The translations under genes were made by a program, and so were the position numbers. From NCBI GenBank assembly GCA_963965975.1, contig OZ014415.1:6019001-6083000 (forward strand): DNA of 64,000 nt. The letters are read 5' to 3'. The notes under the pieces are model-generated. The model was given only the letters and a program-made list of their open reading frames with translations, did no database searches and was not told the DNA's origin. Shown here in pieces: positions 51,901 to 64,000 of this stretch. Source of the stretch: Xestospongia bergquistia. Taxonomy: Eukaryota; Porifera; Demospongiae; Haplosclerida; Petrosiidae. Within the stretch, counting starts at the first letter, position 1. Every line of letters starts with the position of its first letter.

Positions 51901-53282
51901 GTCTGTGGAAAGAAGTAGCTCAGTCTCTCTGTATTGAGGTTGGACGTATGCTTAATATCAACCCTTTGATCTTCTTTGAGTTCAGACAAATATTAGCATC
52001 AGATTTCTTGGTTGTGCAGAGTACTGAAGACCTCCAATCATTAGCTATAGTTGTTGAAGACCTGGAGCTTCTCGAAGATGAACTCAATGATGACTATGTT
52101 CCTAAAATTGGTCATCCTATTCCATCTCAACTTATTGCAATGTTGGACAGTGATATTAATCATATATATCGTCCACAAGAATTAATTGGTTATGAAGTGG
52201 TAGAGAATTACTTTGTATGGGCTATAGTTCTATATCCTGCCCAAATATCACAATCTGATGATGACCCAATAATGAAGAAATATGTCATTGCTTACAATCA
52301 GCAGGATGAAGAAGGTGAAGTTGTATCTGCTTTAGATATTTACAAGTTTGTAGATAAAGATACTGAAGTTGAAGGAGAAGGAACTGAGTTAGTTCTAATC
52401 AATAGTGCTACTGCTGCCCTACAACAGGCTAAGGACAGCAAAAGATTAAGAGACCTGAAAAGAAAAATTTGTAAAGAATTGCTGTTGATATGGAAGTTGC
52501 CAACAGAAGAAGAGAAGAAGAAAGCAATTCGAAGAATGTACATTAAATACCATCCAGACAAGGTTAATCCAACTGATAAGGATCTCTTTGAAGAGGCATT
52601 TAAGTTTATGCTCAGGCAAATTGACCGATTGGAGGCAGGACTACCATTAGAAGAACCTGATGATGAAATATCTCCCGATGATGAGCCTTTCTATGAACGG
52701 TCTAGTTGGCGACAATATTATGCAGCATGGGATAACAATATACATAGACCAACTACTAGTAGTAGTGGAGGAAGAATGGGAAGATCATATTTTTGTGGTG
52801 GTGGTAGTGGTGGTATAAACTTGTTTACATCACTCCATCCTACACCAAATCAAGTAGAAGCAGAACGATGGTTACGTCAGGCTAATTCTGATCTAAAAGC
52901 TATGTGTGTTCTCAAGAATGAAGTTCATAATGAGCCTATATCATGTCAAATTATGTTCATGGCACATGAAGTAGCTGAAAAGGCCCTAAAGGCTGGTATG
53001 TATGCACTAATTGGCATTAATTCTAATAGTGAAAGTTTAAAGACACATAACCTCACAAATCATGCACGAGCAATCTCCTCTGAAAAGCCAGGTCAGCTAG
53101 TAACACTACCACAACTTGCTACTTCGATGGAGTCCTTCTATCTTAACACTCGGTTCCCTAATCTCTATCCTTGTCCAACAGCTCCTGTTGATATCTATAA
53201 ACCAGACGAGGCAATTGTGGCATTTGATTATGCAAAGACAATTTTTGGACTAGTCGAAAAACTAGTTAATAAACAGTTGTGA

Positions 53283-54029
53283 ACATAATGTAATCTAAAA
53301 ATTATTTTTGCTAACAAATCGTTTTAAAAACTCAGTTTTAATATGCAATCAAAAAATTGTTTGATATTTGTTTGCACAAGTAAATACTGTTAATATATAT
53401 TTGGAATGCATTGTGATCCTTTAATTGAATTAATTTATAACATTATTATTATTACTAATTATTAGACATTTTAAGATTTTTGATCTTGAATAAATTTAAT
53501 GATCTATAAAAACTTTTTTTGTACCTTCACTAAGAATCAACATAATAACAAATTGGTAGAAAATGGAAAATTGGAAATGAGCATTTAATTGGCCATAGAT
53601 ACATCCAAAACTCCAAAATTAAAGGTTGATAACCAACTAGGTTTATTACTAACTGATATATTGAGACATTTTAATATATATAGACACTAAGTAATTCACT
53701 AAAAACAAATACAAATACTATGAAAAAGCATCAAATTATTGTGATTTCAAAGATGGCATCTTCCTGCTGAGAGCTCTTATCAGTCATATAATAGATACTA
53801 AGTCAGTTAACAATTACTACACTAAACTTTCATTTATTTCAGTAGTTATTCCTACTCAATAGCCCAGACTCTTGCTGCATGTAATCTTTTATGTTCCTTA
53901 AACAATCTCAATTTCCCAACAGATTTTAGCAGTAGTGGAAAAGGGGGACTTGGTAATATATATTTTACTACTGAGCCCTCAAAGGAAAACTCCAACACAT
54001 GATCTAGAAAAAAAGCAGAGGTTCTATAT
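53283..54029. other. Spacer between C and D, left part
   Basis: The first ~240 bases match the 3' flank of gene B. Around 53925-54029 a short open stretch (SSSGKGGLGNIYFTTEPS) looks coding-like but has a TGA near 53999 and no recognisable family. Nothing else supportable. Confidence 0.4.
53489..53494 (+). terminator. Candidate poly(A) signal, copy C
   Basis: AATAAA about 207 bases after the copy C stop, within 3' flank conserved with gene B. Confidence 0.35.
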
Positions 54030-54520
54030 TGGGATGATTGTTCTCATGGCAAGAATATCATTAATGCTTGTCTTTGGCCAACAAATGAATCTTATGAAGT
54101 GGGCATCAATAGAGAGGATAGTCTTTCTTTATCTCAGGAGCCTATGGAAAACTATTTGCAGTATTCTTGGAGATGAGGAACTAGATAGTTATGCTGTGAT
54201 ATAATCTTTCCAATATTTTGTCTATTGCTGTCAAAAGAAAGGGAGGATCACTTGAAGTATATGAAATGTATACATGTACAAATGCTATATAATTATGAAA
54301 GTGAAAGAGAGAGCATATGCTGCAAACACATAAAATATTTAGAATCAAAGAGTGGAAATTTTTTGTTCAATTGCAAACTTTTCAGATCACCAGATCACAC
54401 ATCATTCCCTGATCATTTTGATTTTGTTCTCTAGGGATATAGGAAACTTGTGTAGTTAGAATTTTATATGCCATGGGGTTGGGCTTAGAGTTTTGTGAAT
54501 AATTCAAAGTATCTGTAAAC
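54030..54520 (+). pseudogene. Sacsin relic in the C-D spacer (A type)
   Basis: Matches gene A at about 12050-12570, from CTTTGGCCA through GAGGAACTAGA, GAATCAAAGA and TTGCAAACTTTTCAGA. Several frameshifts and stops are present. It is a longer version of the relic at 37080-37380 and resembles A, not the adjacent B/C type. Confidence 0.75.
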
Positions 54521-54599
54521 ATGTGTCAAAAGGCAACATTCTGTAAGTAATACCAATACTATAGAATATTGCATTTAAAACTAGGACTAGAATATGCTC

Positions 54600-54975
54600 T
54601 CCTGTGTGTACTGATTTCAATGATTACTTGTACAGCTATGTAATGACTGATAATATGAATAATCATTAGAAGAATCAATTAGAGCTATAATTTCTATATA
54701 TTCAATAATCTCTAAATGTAATATTCACTAAAAGATCTTTGTCTCATGAAATTATATGAATGGATAACAAAGTCAAGTATGGTGAACTTGATCATCAAAT
54801 TTGATTGATACATATGCAGCAAAACCTAATGTATTTAATACTATGATTTTAAGACAATATCACTTCATCATGATCAGATCAAACATGTTCACATATTAAT
54901 ATTTAGTATAACCACATTCTTATTAGGTAAACCTTGTTATATTTTATACCACATGATGAGATCATTAGTTGTGTA
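54600..54975. repeat. Duplicated spacer segment, copy 3 (truncated)
   Basis: Matches 37480-37845, and from about 54830 also 1-145. Similarity stops abruptly at about 54975, so copy D did not receive the long upstream unit that A and C have. Confidence 0.75.
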
Positions 54976-55541
54976 AACACTGTGGTTGTTTCAGTTCTCT
55001 ATTGAAATGTACTTTGTTTCTATATTCACTTACTCACTTTAAGGCTTAAACAAAGTCCAGTTATTGTCATTTTACCATATCATAATACCACTGACTAAAT
55101 TGTGATTTATATATAACAATATGGAATATGCTAAAACAGCAGAAAAAAGTATAGGAACAAATATGATCAAAAGATTTAATAGGAACCAGATGTAAGGATA
55201 GCAATTGTACACACAAGTCCATACAACATTCCTACCTAAGTAGCCTACTATATCTTTTAGTTACTAAGCTACTTATACAATGTATTATGGCTACTTTGCC
55301 TCTGTACTTTTTGACATTGTCTTCCCTAGCTACATCCATCTTCATTTTTTGAATGATACACATATATATCACTGTCATTCCAAAAATTTAATTCTATAAT
55401 ATATGGCCTGTAAATAACTAACTTCCTACTAGGAGATTTTGTAGCAAAGGGCGGGCTCCACAATTGCAAGAACTAATGAATAAAATTACTGGATTCTACG
55501 CGGACTCGACTAAAGTCTAGTCTACATATTATCCGTCAGGC
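54976..55541 (+). promoter_or_regulatory. Divergent upstream region of copy D
   Basis: Unlike the A/B/C flank, except for a short stretch before the ATG (TAGTCTACATATTATCCGTC resembles their TAGTCTACACATCAT and ATCCGTC words). Includes a GGGCGGGC box at about 55450. Promoter function is inferred only from position. Confidence 0.35.
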
Positions 55542-58500
55542 ATGGCTAATACTCCACTGAAAGGACAAATATTTGGGCAAAAACTACCTCCGTTGTACAA
55601 AGCAATCGAGAACATTCTAAAAGAGTATCCCAGTGGACAAATATTCAAAGTAACATTATACTAAGCAATATTTTAACTATAATATTATATCTATGTCTAG
55701 TCCAAAAGACACCAGTAGCATGTACTCTAGTCTAGTAGCTTTACAGTTAATTTAAATGACAAAGGTTATTTGCTAACAGTGATTTAATTTAATTAGTGGC
55801 ATAATTTTTAATAACTACCTATTATTACATCCATAATCACAAAAAGGTCATTTCATTACAGGAAGTCATTCAAAATGCTGATGATGCTAGAGCTACAGAG
55901 GTTAAATTCTTCCTGGACTGCCGTCAATTACAAACCCTCCCACCTGAACTAGTGACAGATACTGAGAAACATGTTGAACTCTCTCGGTTTTATGGTCCGG
56001 CCTTAATGTCTTTTAATAATGCACCTTTTAAGAAAGAAGACTGGGATAGTATACAAAGTCTACACCTAAGTGGTAAAGCTAAGAATCCACACAGTGTAGG
56101 AAAATTTGGAATTGGATTCAACTCTGTCTATCACATTACTGGTAAGTAGAGTTGTTCATGTAAATGTAATAAGATTCATGAGATGAAGTTCCAATAAATT
56201 TATAGCTCATGAATATTATTTTATTTGTATTCAGATCTTCCAGTAATTGTCAGTGAGGACTACTGTGGATTCCTAGAGCCACAAAAAGATATATGGAAGG
56301 GTGAGTCTGGTAAAGGTTATTACTTAAAAGATCTATTAGCAAGTTGTCCTCAAACATTTAATCCTTATAATGACATATGTGGTTTTTCAAAGAGTGAACC
56401 TTTTTGCAATCGAACGCTTTTCAGATTTCCACTTCGTAGCAAGCCATCGAAGCTTTCCATAGAACTCTATACTATATCAAAGCTTCAAGTGTTACTAGAA
56501 TCTCTTAAAGCTGAAGCAAAATATATTTTACTTTTTCTTCGATCAGTTTGTTCCATTGAAGTGATAGAAATTTCTGTCCATAACACTCTTAAGTCAATGT
56601 TTAAAGTAAGTGTTGATACTGATACTTACATTCAACACATAACTCAACAACAACAATTACTCAGTGATGTACAATCCACTTTTATAATTGATTCACTGAG
56701 TAGTGTGCACAAAGTTATTAAAAGTAGTGATCACTTCAATATTGAAGTACATGATGATAGTAGTCACAGTAAACATGAATGGATAGTAGTTAATCAGGTT
56801 GGTAGCGAGAATACAGAGGTAATGCACTTAGCAGAGAAGCATCATGTTTTGCCCTGGGTGGGAACAGCTTTTGAAGTCAATAGTATACCATGTTATGGTG
56901 GTCGTATACTTTGTGTCCTTCCTTTACCCATTGAAGACAGAGCTCCATTTAGTGTTCACATTAATGGAACTTTTGCTGTGAGTAGTAATCGTCGATCTCT
57001 CAAATGGGAAGCACAAGAAAGGAAAGATGATGAAGAAAGTAGTTGGAACAAATTGTTAGTAAAAAAATGTCTGCCTTCTTGTTATGTTGAGTTAGTTTCA
57101 CAGTTAATACAACTATGTCCTAGTAATTATACAGCTGTATATAGTTGTTGGCCAGATATAGTTCAAGTTAAAGGCACACCTTGGGATGACATGTTAGAGC
57201 CTTTTTATAGGCAACTTCTCTATAGTAATAAAGTTTTGTACACTCTAGTTTTAGGAGGACAATGGATTAGTATTAATGAATCAATATTTGTAGATGAGAA
57301 TGAGGTAGTTTCCCAACCTGTCAAGGAATGTGTTTTAGATTGCCAAGTAAAGCTAGTTGAAGTAGACAATAACCAGATGATGGCTTTACAACACTATTGC
57401 ACATACCCCAATAAATTTCTAAATCCTTCAATGGTAAGAACAGAGCTTAAGGGTAACTCAAATGCTTATGAATTTATATCAAACAAGAATAAACTTGCTG
57501 TTCTTGACTATTGCCTAAGTGACCACAAGTATAATGACCTCTCTGGTCTTAAGCTACTTCCATTGCTCAATGGAGACTTTGTACAGTTTACACAAATCAG
57601 TTATTACTCATATGGTACTACTACATTATATATTTGTAGTAGTAGTACTCCACATACCCTTCTACCTGGTTTAGAGCATATATTAGTTAGTGTTTATTCT
57701 GATAACCCAACTACTCATTCAAATTTACTTGAACTTGCCAAAAGTGGTCAAACACAACTCAAAGTATTGGGTATTCCTGAAGTAGCTGAGTTATTATCAC
57801 AGTCTAATCCTGAGTCTTGGTCTGATGAACAACTTGCTTCTTTTTGGCAATGGCTACATGATAAAGAATTGCACTTATTCTTTCAAAAGCAGATTGTACC
57901 AATAAAGCACTTGTCAGGCCTTACTACAATAATGCCTTTAGCTAAACAAGGTGGTGTAGTATATGTTCCTCCTTATTTCCCTGTATCTTCAATATTAGTA
58001 GCACCTCTGGAGAAGTGTGGTATTAAACTAGCTAATGCGCAAAACTTTCCCTATTTAGTTCATAGTCATCTGACTCAATATTTATACCAGTTTAAGCCAG
58101 ATGATATACTAGATGCAATGCAAGGCCTTAGCTTGGAAAATGTAAAGTTGTCCAATAAAGAAGCAGAAGCTTTACAAACATTTCTATCATCTAGTACATT
58201 GTCTACAGTAGCTAGAGTTAATACAGTCTGTACATTACCTATATTTAGTGTCATTCAAGACACTACAGGTTGTTACTCCATCAACTCTATTAAAACATCT
58301 TACTGTGATCATAAAGCTATTGTAGAAAGTGAGTCTTTTGAGTTACAAAAAGACCTGCTTACTCTAGATCCTCTCACTATTAGCAGAGATGGTAATGAAG
58401 TGAACCTGTTAAGACAGCTTTCTCAGACTAAGCATGCTACTTTCATGAATGAAATAGAGTATCTTGTACAGATTTCCTTTAATCAGATCAGACACAGCCA

Positions 58501-61500
58501 GTTCAATATTAGTAATGTGGTACCTTTTATGACAAGTATACTTGATAGCTTTGATAGTATGAGAAGGAAATATCCCAGCTTATTTGAACAATTCAAAAAT
58601 GCCATATCAACTTTGCCATTTATACCAGTCTCTTCATCAACAGTTTTACAATCTCCATGTAATCTTTTTGATCCTCAAGATGCTATGTTGAAAGAATTAT
58701 TTAGAGACCAATCAGTATTTCCTGGACCAGAGTTTTCTTCTTATCTCTATGTTTTACAACAGTGTGGTTTAAAGTCTATTACATCTATCACAGGGACAGA
58801 TATACTACAGATTATAACAAGTGTTCAGGTGTATTCAGGAACAGGTTTAGTTACATCTAATGATGTAAATATTGCTAGAGTAGCAGCAATTTTTCACTAT
58901 CTCAGCCAATACCCACAAACCCTTGATCAAACATTACCAAAAACTAACGATAATTTAAAAAATGCTTTAGTATTTCAAGCTCAGAGTTCTTGCTGGTTGC
59001 CAGTAGTTAGTAACCCTCCTGTAGACTACCCTACTTGCTTAAATTGGAAAGGCTCTTTATGTCATCAGAGTTTAGTGTCAGCTACATATAGTCCATTAGT
59101 AGTCCTATCACAGAATATAAGCTCATCACAGTTACCAATGATAGCAGGCTCACAAGCTCTTTTCATAGAAAATGTGCCATCACGAATTGCCCAAACTCTT
59201 TGTAGTTCTCTCCAAATTATGGTAGCTGTAGTTTTAGCTCATTTTAAAGAGATTATTAAAAATAAGGGTAAAATAGAGTCTGATGTATTAGATCAGTTAT
59301 CATATCAGACCTACAGTTACCTTCAAAATAATGAAGATTATTGTGACAAGAAGACCTTTGATGATATAGAGAATTGGGTATGGATGGAGAGTAAATCCAC
59401 ATTTATCAGCTCTAGTATGGTAGCTATTAGAAGTAATCCTACCTTCAGACAAAGTCTAGAACCTTTTGTATTCACTGTATCAAACAGATTGCAAAAATTT
59501 AACAAGCTCTTTTCTAAATGTGGAATTCATCCACTAATTACTACAAATCATATACTTTCTGTACTCCAATCTATTAAAGATAGACCAGATCAAATTAGTA
59601 CAGAAGAAGCATGGTCATTAGTAAAGGCAATATTAGACTGGGTAGTAGATGATCCATCAAGAATGAATGATGGAAAATTGTTAGTACCAGTACAAAGTGA
59701 CTCACTATATCCACAGCTTCAACTTATTGAGGTAGTTTCATACACTGATAACATAATGCTTCTTAACATTGCTATGACTTCAGATGAAGAGTATATGTTA
59801 GTTCATGATAGAGTAGCTCATCTTGCTCCACAACTTGGTCTAAGTCCTCTCAGTGATCATCTTGATATCACAGAGGATGTATTTGAAGATGCTGGTCAAC
59901 ATGAACCTCTTATCACTCGTCTTAGTAATATCTTGAAGGAATACAAAGATGGTCTGACTATTATTAAAGAAATGATCCAAAATGCTGATGATGCTGAAGC
60001 CACAGAAGTCAACATTCTCTATGATGTTCGTCAACATACAACAGAAAGGCTCTTGTTTAATGGAATGGCTGATAGTCATGGTCCAGCTTTAGTAGTTCAT
60101 AATAATAGTACTTTTACAAATGAAGATTTTGAAAACATTACAAAATTAGCTGGTGCTACAAAAGCTAACAAACCATTAAAGATTGGTAAATTTGGTGTTG
60201 GTTTTTGTTCAGTATATCACATCACTGATGTTCCTTCATTTGTGAGTGGAGAGTGGCTTTATATATTTGACCCTACTCTCCAGTATCTTAAAGGTATAGT
60301 TCATAATGAGAACAGACCAGGTAAGAAGGTGAAGTACCTATCAAAGTTTGTATCTCAGTCTGATCAACTAGTACCATATGAAGGGTTGTTTGGTTTTAAA
60401 GGTTCTACTGTATACAATGGTACTATGTTTCGGTTTCCTTTTAGAAGAAGTTCCAGTCAAATTAGTTCTACAGTCTACAATGAGCACATGATATCACAAC
60501 TCAGAAAAGATTTAACAGATAATGGTTCCAAGTTACTACTGTTTTTACAACATGTAAAAAGAATTTCATTTAGTTCAATTGATAGTGATAGTAGTGAGCA
60601 GAAAGTTGAAGTGTCAATTGAAATGAGTTCATTAAATAGCAGTGGAGTAATTAACAAATGTATTACTACAAATTACTTGGAACAAACTGATATAACAGAA
60701 TATTGGTTAGTTTCAAATCACAAAGAAGAGCTTCAGACACAAGATTATCAAATGCATTCAAGTACAGCATCTGTAGCCTGTCAACTTATTAAAGCTGATG
60801 AACCTGATACCTTTAGGTGTAAACAGATAGAAGGGTCTGTATTTTGTTTTCTACCATTAGCAGTACCTAGTACAGGACTACCTGTACATGTAAGTGCTAA
60901 CTTTGCTGTTATGAGTAACAGACGTGGTATCTGGACTGTTTCACCTGAAATGGCTACTGATTCAAGAGAATTTTGGAACCAAAAGTTAATGGAAACTACT
61001 ATACCAAAGGCTTATTGTAGTTTATTGAATAGTCTACAAGTTATGTGTACATCAGGTCAACTTTTAAACTATAAGTTTTATTATCTTTGGCCTTTAAACA
61101 ATAGATTACAATCAAAACATCTGTGGGAGGTTTTAAGCTCAGCCTTGTACAAGAAAATATTGGAGAATACACTCTATCATTCTGTTTCTGTAAACAAGTG
61201 GTTGAAATTAGATGAGTGCAAGTTTATTGCTCCTGGTATATTTAATAAATCAGGCTTAACTGAAACTTACATACATAGTTGCATCAATAAAGCTGTTACT
61301 ATACTTCAAATCCCTGTGGTTTTCTTGCCACACCTTTATATGCAACAATTACAACAGCAGCAGGAAATAAAGCTGATAGATGAGGATAACTTTGCAAGTA
61401 TATTTTTTCCTAATGTAGATTCCTTTAACTCAGCAGTTGATGTTCGTAATGACATTTTATCACTTATGTTATCAACTAGTACAGTTGAACTGACGCAATT

Positions 61501-64000
61501 AAAACAAACATCAGTATTAAAAGCACATCTTCAAAATAATTCATGTATTCCAGTTTCTCCACATGGTAAGAAGTTAAAACTAGCTAATGAACTTGTTGAT
61601 CCATCATCATTTGGAGATCTATTTGATCCAGAAGATGAGATGTTTCCATTTCTAGATTTTTATAGCAACAGCTTAATTCATCAAGCTATGTTGGATCTTG
61701 GTTTGATATTATCAAACTTACCTTGGAATATAATTATCGACAGTGCTATGACAATTGGTACTTTATTTACTAGAGATAAACATAAAGCTCTTAACAGAGT
61801 CAAATGTATTACTAAAGGCATTGAGGAAAAAACTCATAACAGTACATCCTCAACTGAAGAAACAATTGAAGTGGAACTTGAAACACTTAAAAATATTAAA
61901 TTTCTTCCAATTGTTTCAAAACCAGATCACTACATTTTGCCTTGGAAAGAAGAACATCATCATTTATTAAGTCCATCTCAAGTCATACGTATGGATATAT
62001 CAAAAGCTGCAGTACTTGTAGGCTCACAGAAAGCCATAGTAAATACTAGAGATGTCAGTTATGGAGGATGTGGACATATTCCTGACAGTGTACTTACTGT
62101 GCTGGGTATTCCAACCAGACCATCATTAGATGATGTACTGCTACATTTTCAGTGTCTTCTTGATACCTTTCAACCAACAATGTGTCAAAACTATACAGTA
62201 GTTGATGAAATATCTCAACTTTGTAGTAACATATATGAATTTATTGATGATGAAATCAAGCAAGTTATTTCACCTTGTATTACATATGATAGTGAAACGT
62301 TTTCTGTCACTGAGGACATACCTCAAATGTCAACAATAATTAAAGAAAGATTGACAGGATTTCAAACCAAGCCATTCATTTGGACTGGTACTTGTTTTGC
62401 TATTCCTGATAATGTTGCTAAACACTGGAAGAAGAATGGGCCATATCTTTACCAACTTCCTGCCATACTGTCTCAATGTAACTTATTACTTAAAGCTTTA
62501 GAGATTAAAGATGTTTTTACCCAGCAAAAACTATTAGATACTTTTCAATTAATGTTCAATGACTTCAAAGCAGAGCAATTACCATCTGAGTACCATGAAC
62601 TTGTAGACTGTATCATATTAGAACTAAATTCAGCACCTGGAGAGATAACAGAACTTGATGAAGTCATTCTTGTTGATGAACACTATATACTCAGACTAGC
62701 TAAAGAACTATCATTTAATGATGCACCTTGGCTTCCAGCTGCTGAAGACTGCAACTATGTCCATTCTAAGTTAATAAGAGAAAAAGCTCTTGCCTTTGGT
62801 GTAAAACTTACAAGAAGTAAATATCTTGAAAACTTTGTTTCTCCACTGTCACAACACTTTGCAGGCTTAGAATTTGGTCAAAGAGAGGAACTTACTCAAA
62901 GAATCAAGAATATTCTACATGATTATCCACTAGATGTCACTTTTCTTAAAGAGCTATTACAAAATGCTGATGATGCTAAGGCTACAAAAATGTGTGTCAT
63001 ACTTGACAAGAGAACACATGGAAAAGACCAAATACTTTCTGAAAGGTGGGCAGAGCTCCAAGGTCCTGCATTATTTGTCTGGAATGACAGTGACTTCACT
63101 GATAAAGATCTGGAGGGTATACAAAAACTAGGTCTTGGGTCAAAACGAGATGAAACTGAGTCCATTGGTCAATTTGGTATTGGTTTTAATGTGGTATATC
63201 ATGTAACAGATTGTCCTAGCTTTATCACACGAGGTAACATCCTCTGTGTGTTTGATCCTCATTGTCGCTATGTTCCTGGAGCTAATAAAGATTGTCCTGG
63301 AAGACGATATGATGTTGATGACAACTTTTGGAAGAATATGTCTGATCTTCAAACATCATACTTGCAAGATTCCCTTCCTGAACAATTATCATATCTTAAG
63401 AAAGGCTCACTCTTTCGGTTTCCATTGAGGTGTACAATTGAACAGATTGAGACCTCTGAGATAATAGATACAAAGAAGTCTATTGAACCACTCACTCCTG
63501 AAGTCATGGAGGGAAAAGTTATGAATTGGGTGTGTCAAATTAAGGATGCCCTACTCTTTTTGAATCATTTAACTCAGTTTGAGTTCTACGCAATTGATGC
63601 TACTTCTTGTGAATTCCAATGTAAGGCTAGCTATAGCATGCATCTAGATAACTCAGCTCTTCATGCTCGCTGCAGTCTTCATGACATCTTTAATAACTTT
63701 AAGGACTCAAAACAATCTCATGTTGTTACATATCCTTTGACTATCAAAACTGAAACCAGTGAAGAAAAATGGCTAATACAGCAAGGTGTTGGAGACCTCC
63801 AAAATCATTCTCAGAATTGGTCATATATTGATCAAACCCTTCCTAAACATGGCATAGCAGCACCAATGCAGCATCATGAGCATTTTATTGGTAAATTGTT
63901 TTGCTTTCTTCCTCTCACAGTCCATACTGGTCTTCCTGTCCACATTAATGGTCAGTTTGCTCTCAGTAGTAATCGTCGCTCTCTATGGAGTAGTGACAGT
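55542..64000 (+). CDS. Copy D: sacsin-like protein, truncated by the window edge
   Basis: Exons 55542-55649 (36 codons), 55862-56141, and a giant exon from 56235 that stays open to the last base: 2718 codons in all, no stop seen. Exon 1 is clearly divergent (MANTPLKGQIFGQKLPPLYK) with one more codon than A/B/C, while exon 2 is nearly identical. Three NADDA boxes are present, the last at about 62964. In the variable blocks D follows gene A (for example the SRDGNEVNLL and CPGRRYDVDD blocks) and not B/C. Whether its C-terminus is J-HEPN or ZU5-CARD cannot be seen. A shadow frame is offset from the main frame exactly as in gene A, so I see no net frameshift. Confidence 0.88.

Larger units (their letters stand above)
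39804..53282 (+). pseudogene. Copy C: sacsin-like gene with J and HEPN domains, broken by one frameshift and one stop
   Basis: Exons 39804-39908, 40184-40463 and 40554-53282. The architecture is that of B: three ATPase repeats, then J (HPD at 52551-52559) and HEPN (from 52836), about 4370 codons. Two lesions interrupt it. One is an extra A in the run 42877-42881, leading to TGA 42896-42898. The other is TGA at 45927-45929 where A and B have CAA. Apart from these, more than 11 kb stays open: segments of about 1000 and 2449 codons follow the lesions. Splice sites are intact. It is either a recently inactivated copy or, for the homopolymer lesion, a sequence error. The stop needs two changes from CAA, so error is less likely there. 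A product ending after the first ATPase region could still be made. Confidence 0.85.

Overview
This is a eukaryotic, AT-rich window. It has very short introns (about 45-60 nt in the best case, 70-300 nt elsewhere), consensus GT..AG splice sites, coding exons longer than 11 kb and animal death-fold/scaffold domains (ZU5-like, CARD-like). These point to an early-branching animal; a demosponge such as Amphimedon is my best guess, from genome style and domain repertoire only.

The window is a tandem array of four giant sacsin-like genes, all on the + strand. Gene A is 2103-14361 with a spliced tail to 16295. Gene B is 22542-35981. Copy C is 39804-53282. Copy D starts at 55542 and runs off the right edge. 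Each starts with a 35-36 codon first exon, then a 280-nt second exon, then one huge third exon. Each encodes sacsin repeat regions whose N-terminal parts are Hsp90/GHKL-type ATPase domains (three units; NADDA N-box and GxFGxGF box). B and C end in a J domain (HPD present) followed by a HEPN domain, as in vertebrate sacsin. No ubiquitin-like N-terminus is present.

Gene A is different. It lacks the J and HEPN domains. A phase-compatible series of seven short introns instead joins its giant exon in frame to a ZU5-like module, a glycine/alanine-rich hydrophobic segment and a C-terminal CARD-like domain. The predicted sacsin-ZU5-CARD fusion (about 4457 residues) is the most interesting feature here. 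A second, 5'-incomplete copy of the ZU5-CARD tail lies at 19757-20504.

Between A and B (16296-22541) are the duplicated 3' flank of the CARD genes, two weak minus-strand exon candidates, a decayed minus-strand pseudogene, tetranucleotide and GT repeats, and a sacsin relic. The spacers B-C and C-D share a duplicated unit carrying relics of an A/D-type sacsin. The 2.1 kb upstream of A is duplicated almost collinearly upstream of C, including a two-hairpin foldback element. B shares only the proximal 1.3 kb. D has a different promoter region. Copy C carries one frameshift and one in-frame stop. Paralogs fall into A/D and B/C types in variable blocks but are nearly identical in others, which suggests gene conversion.
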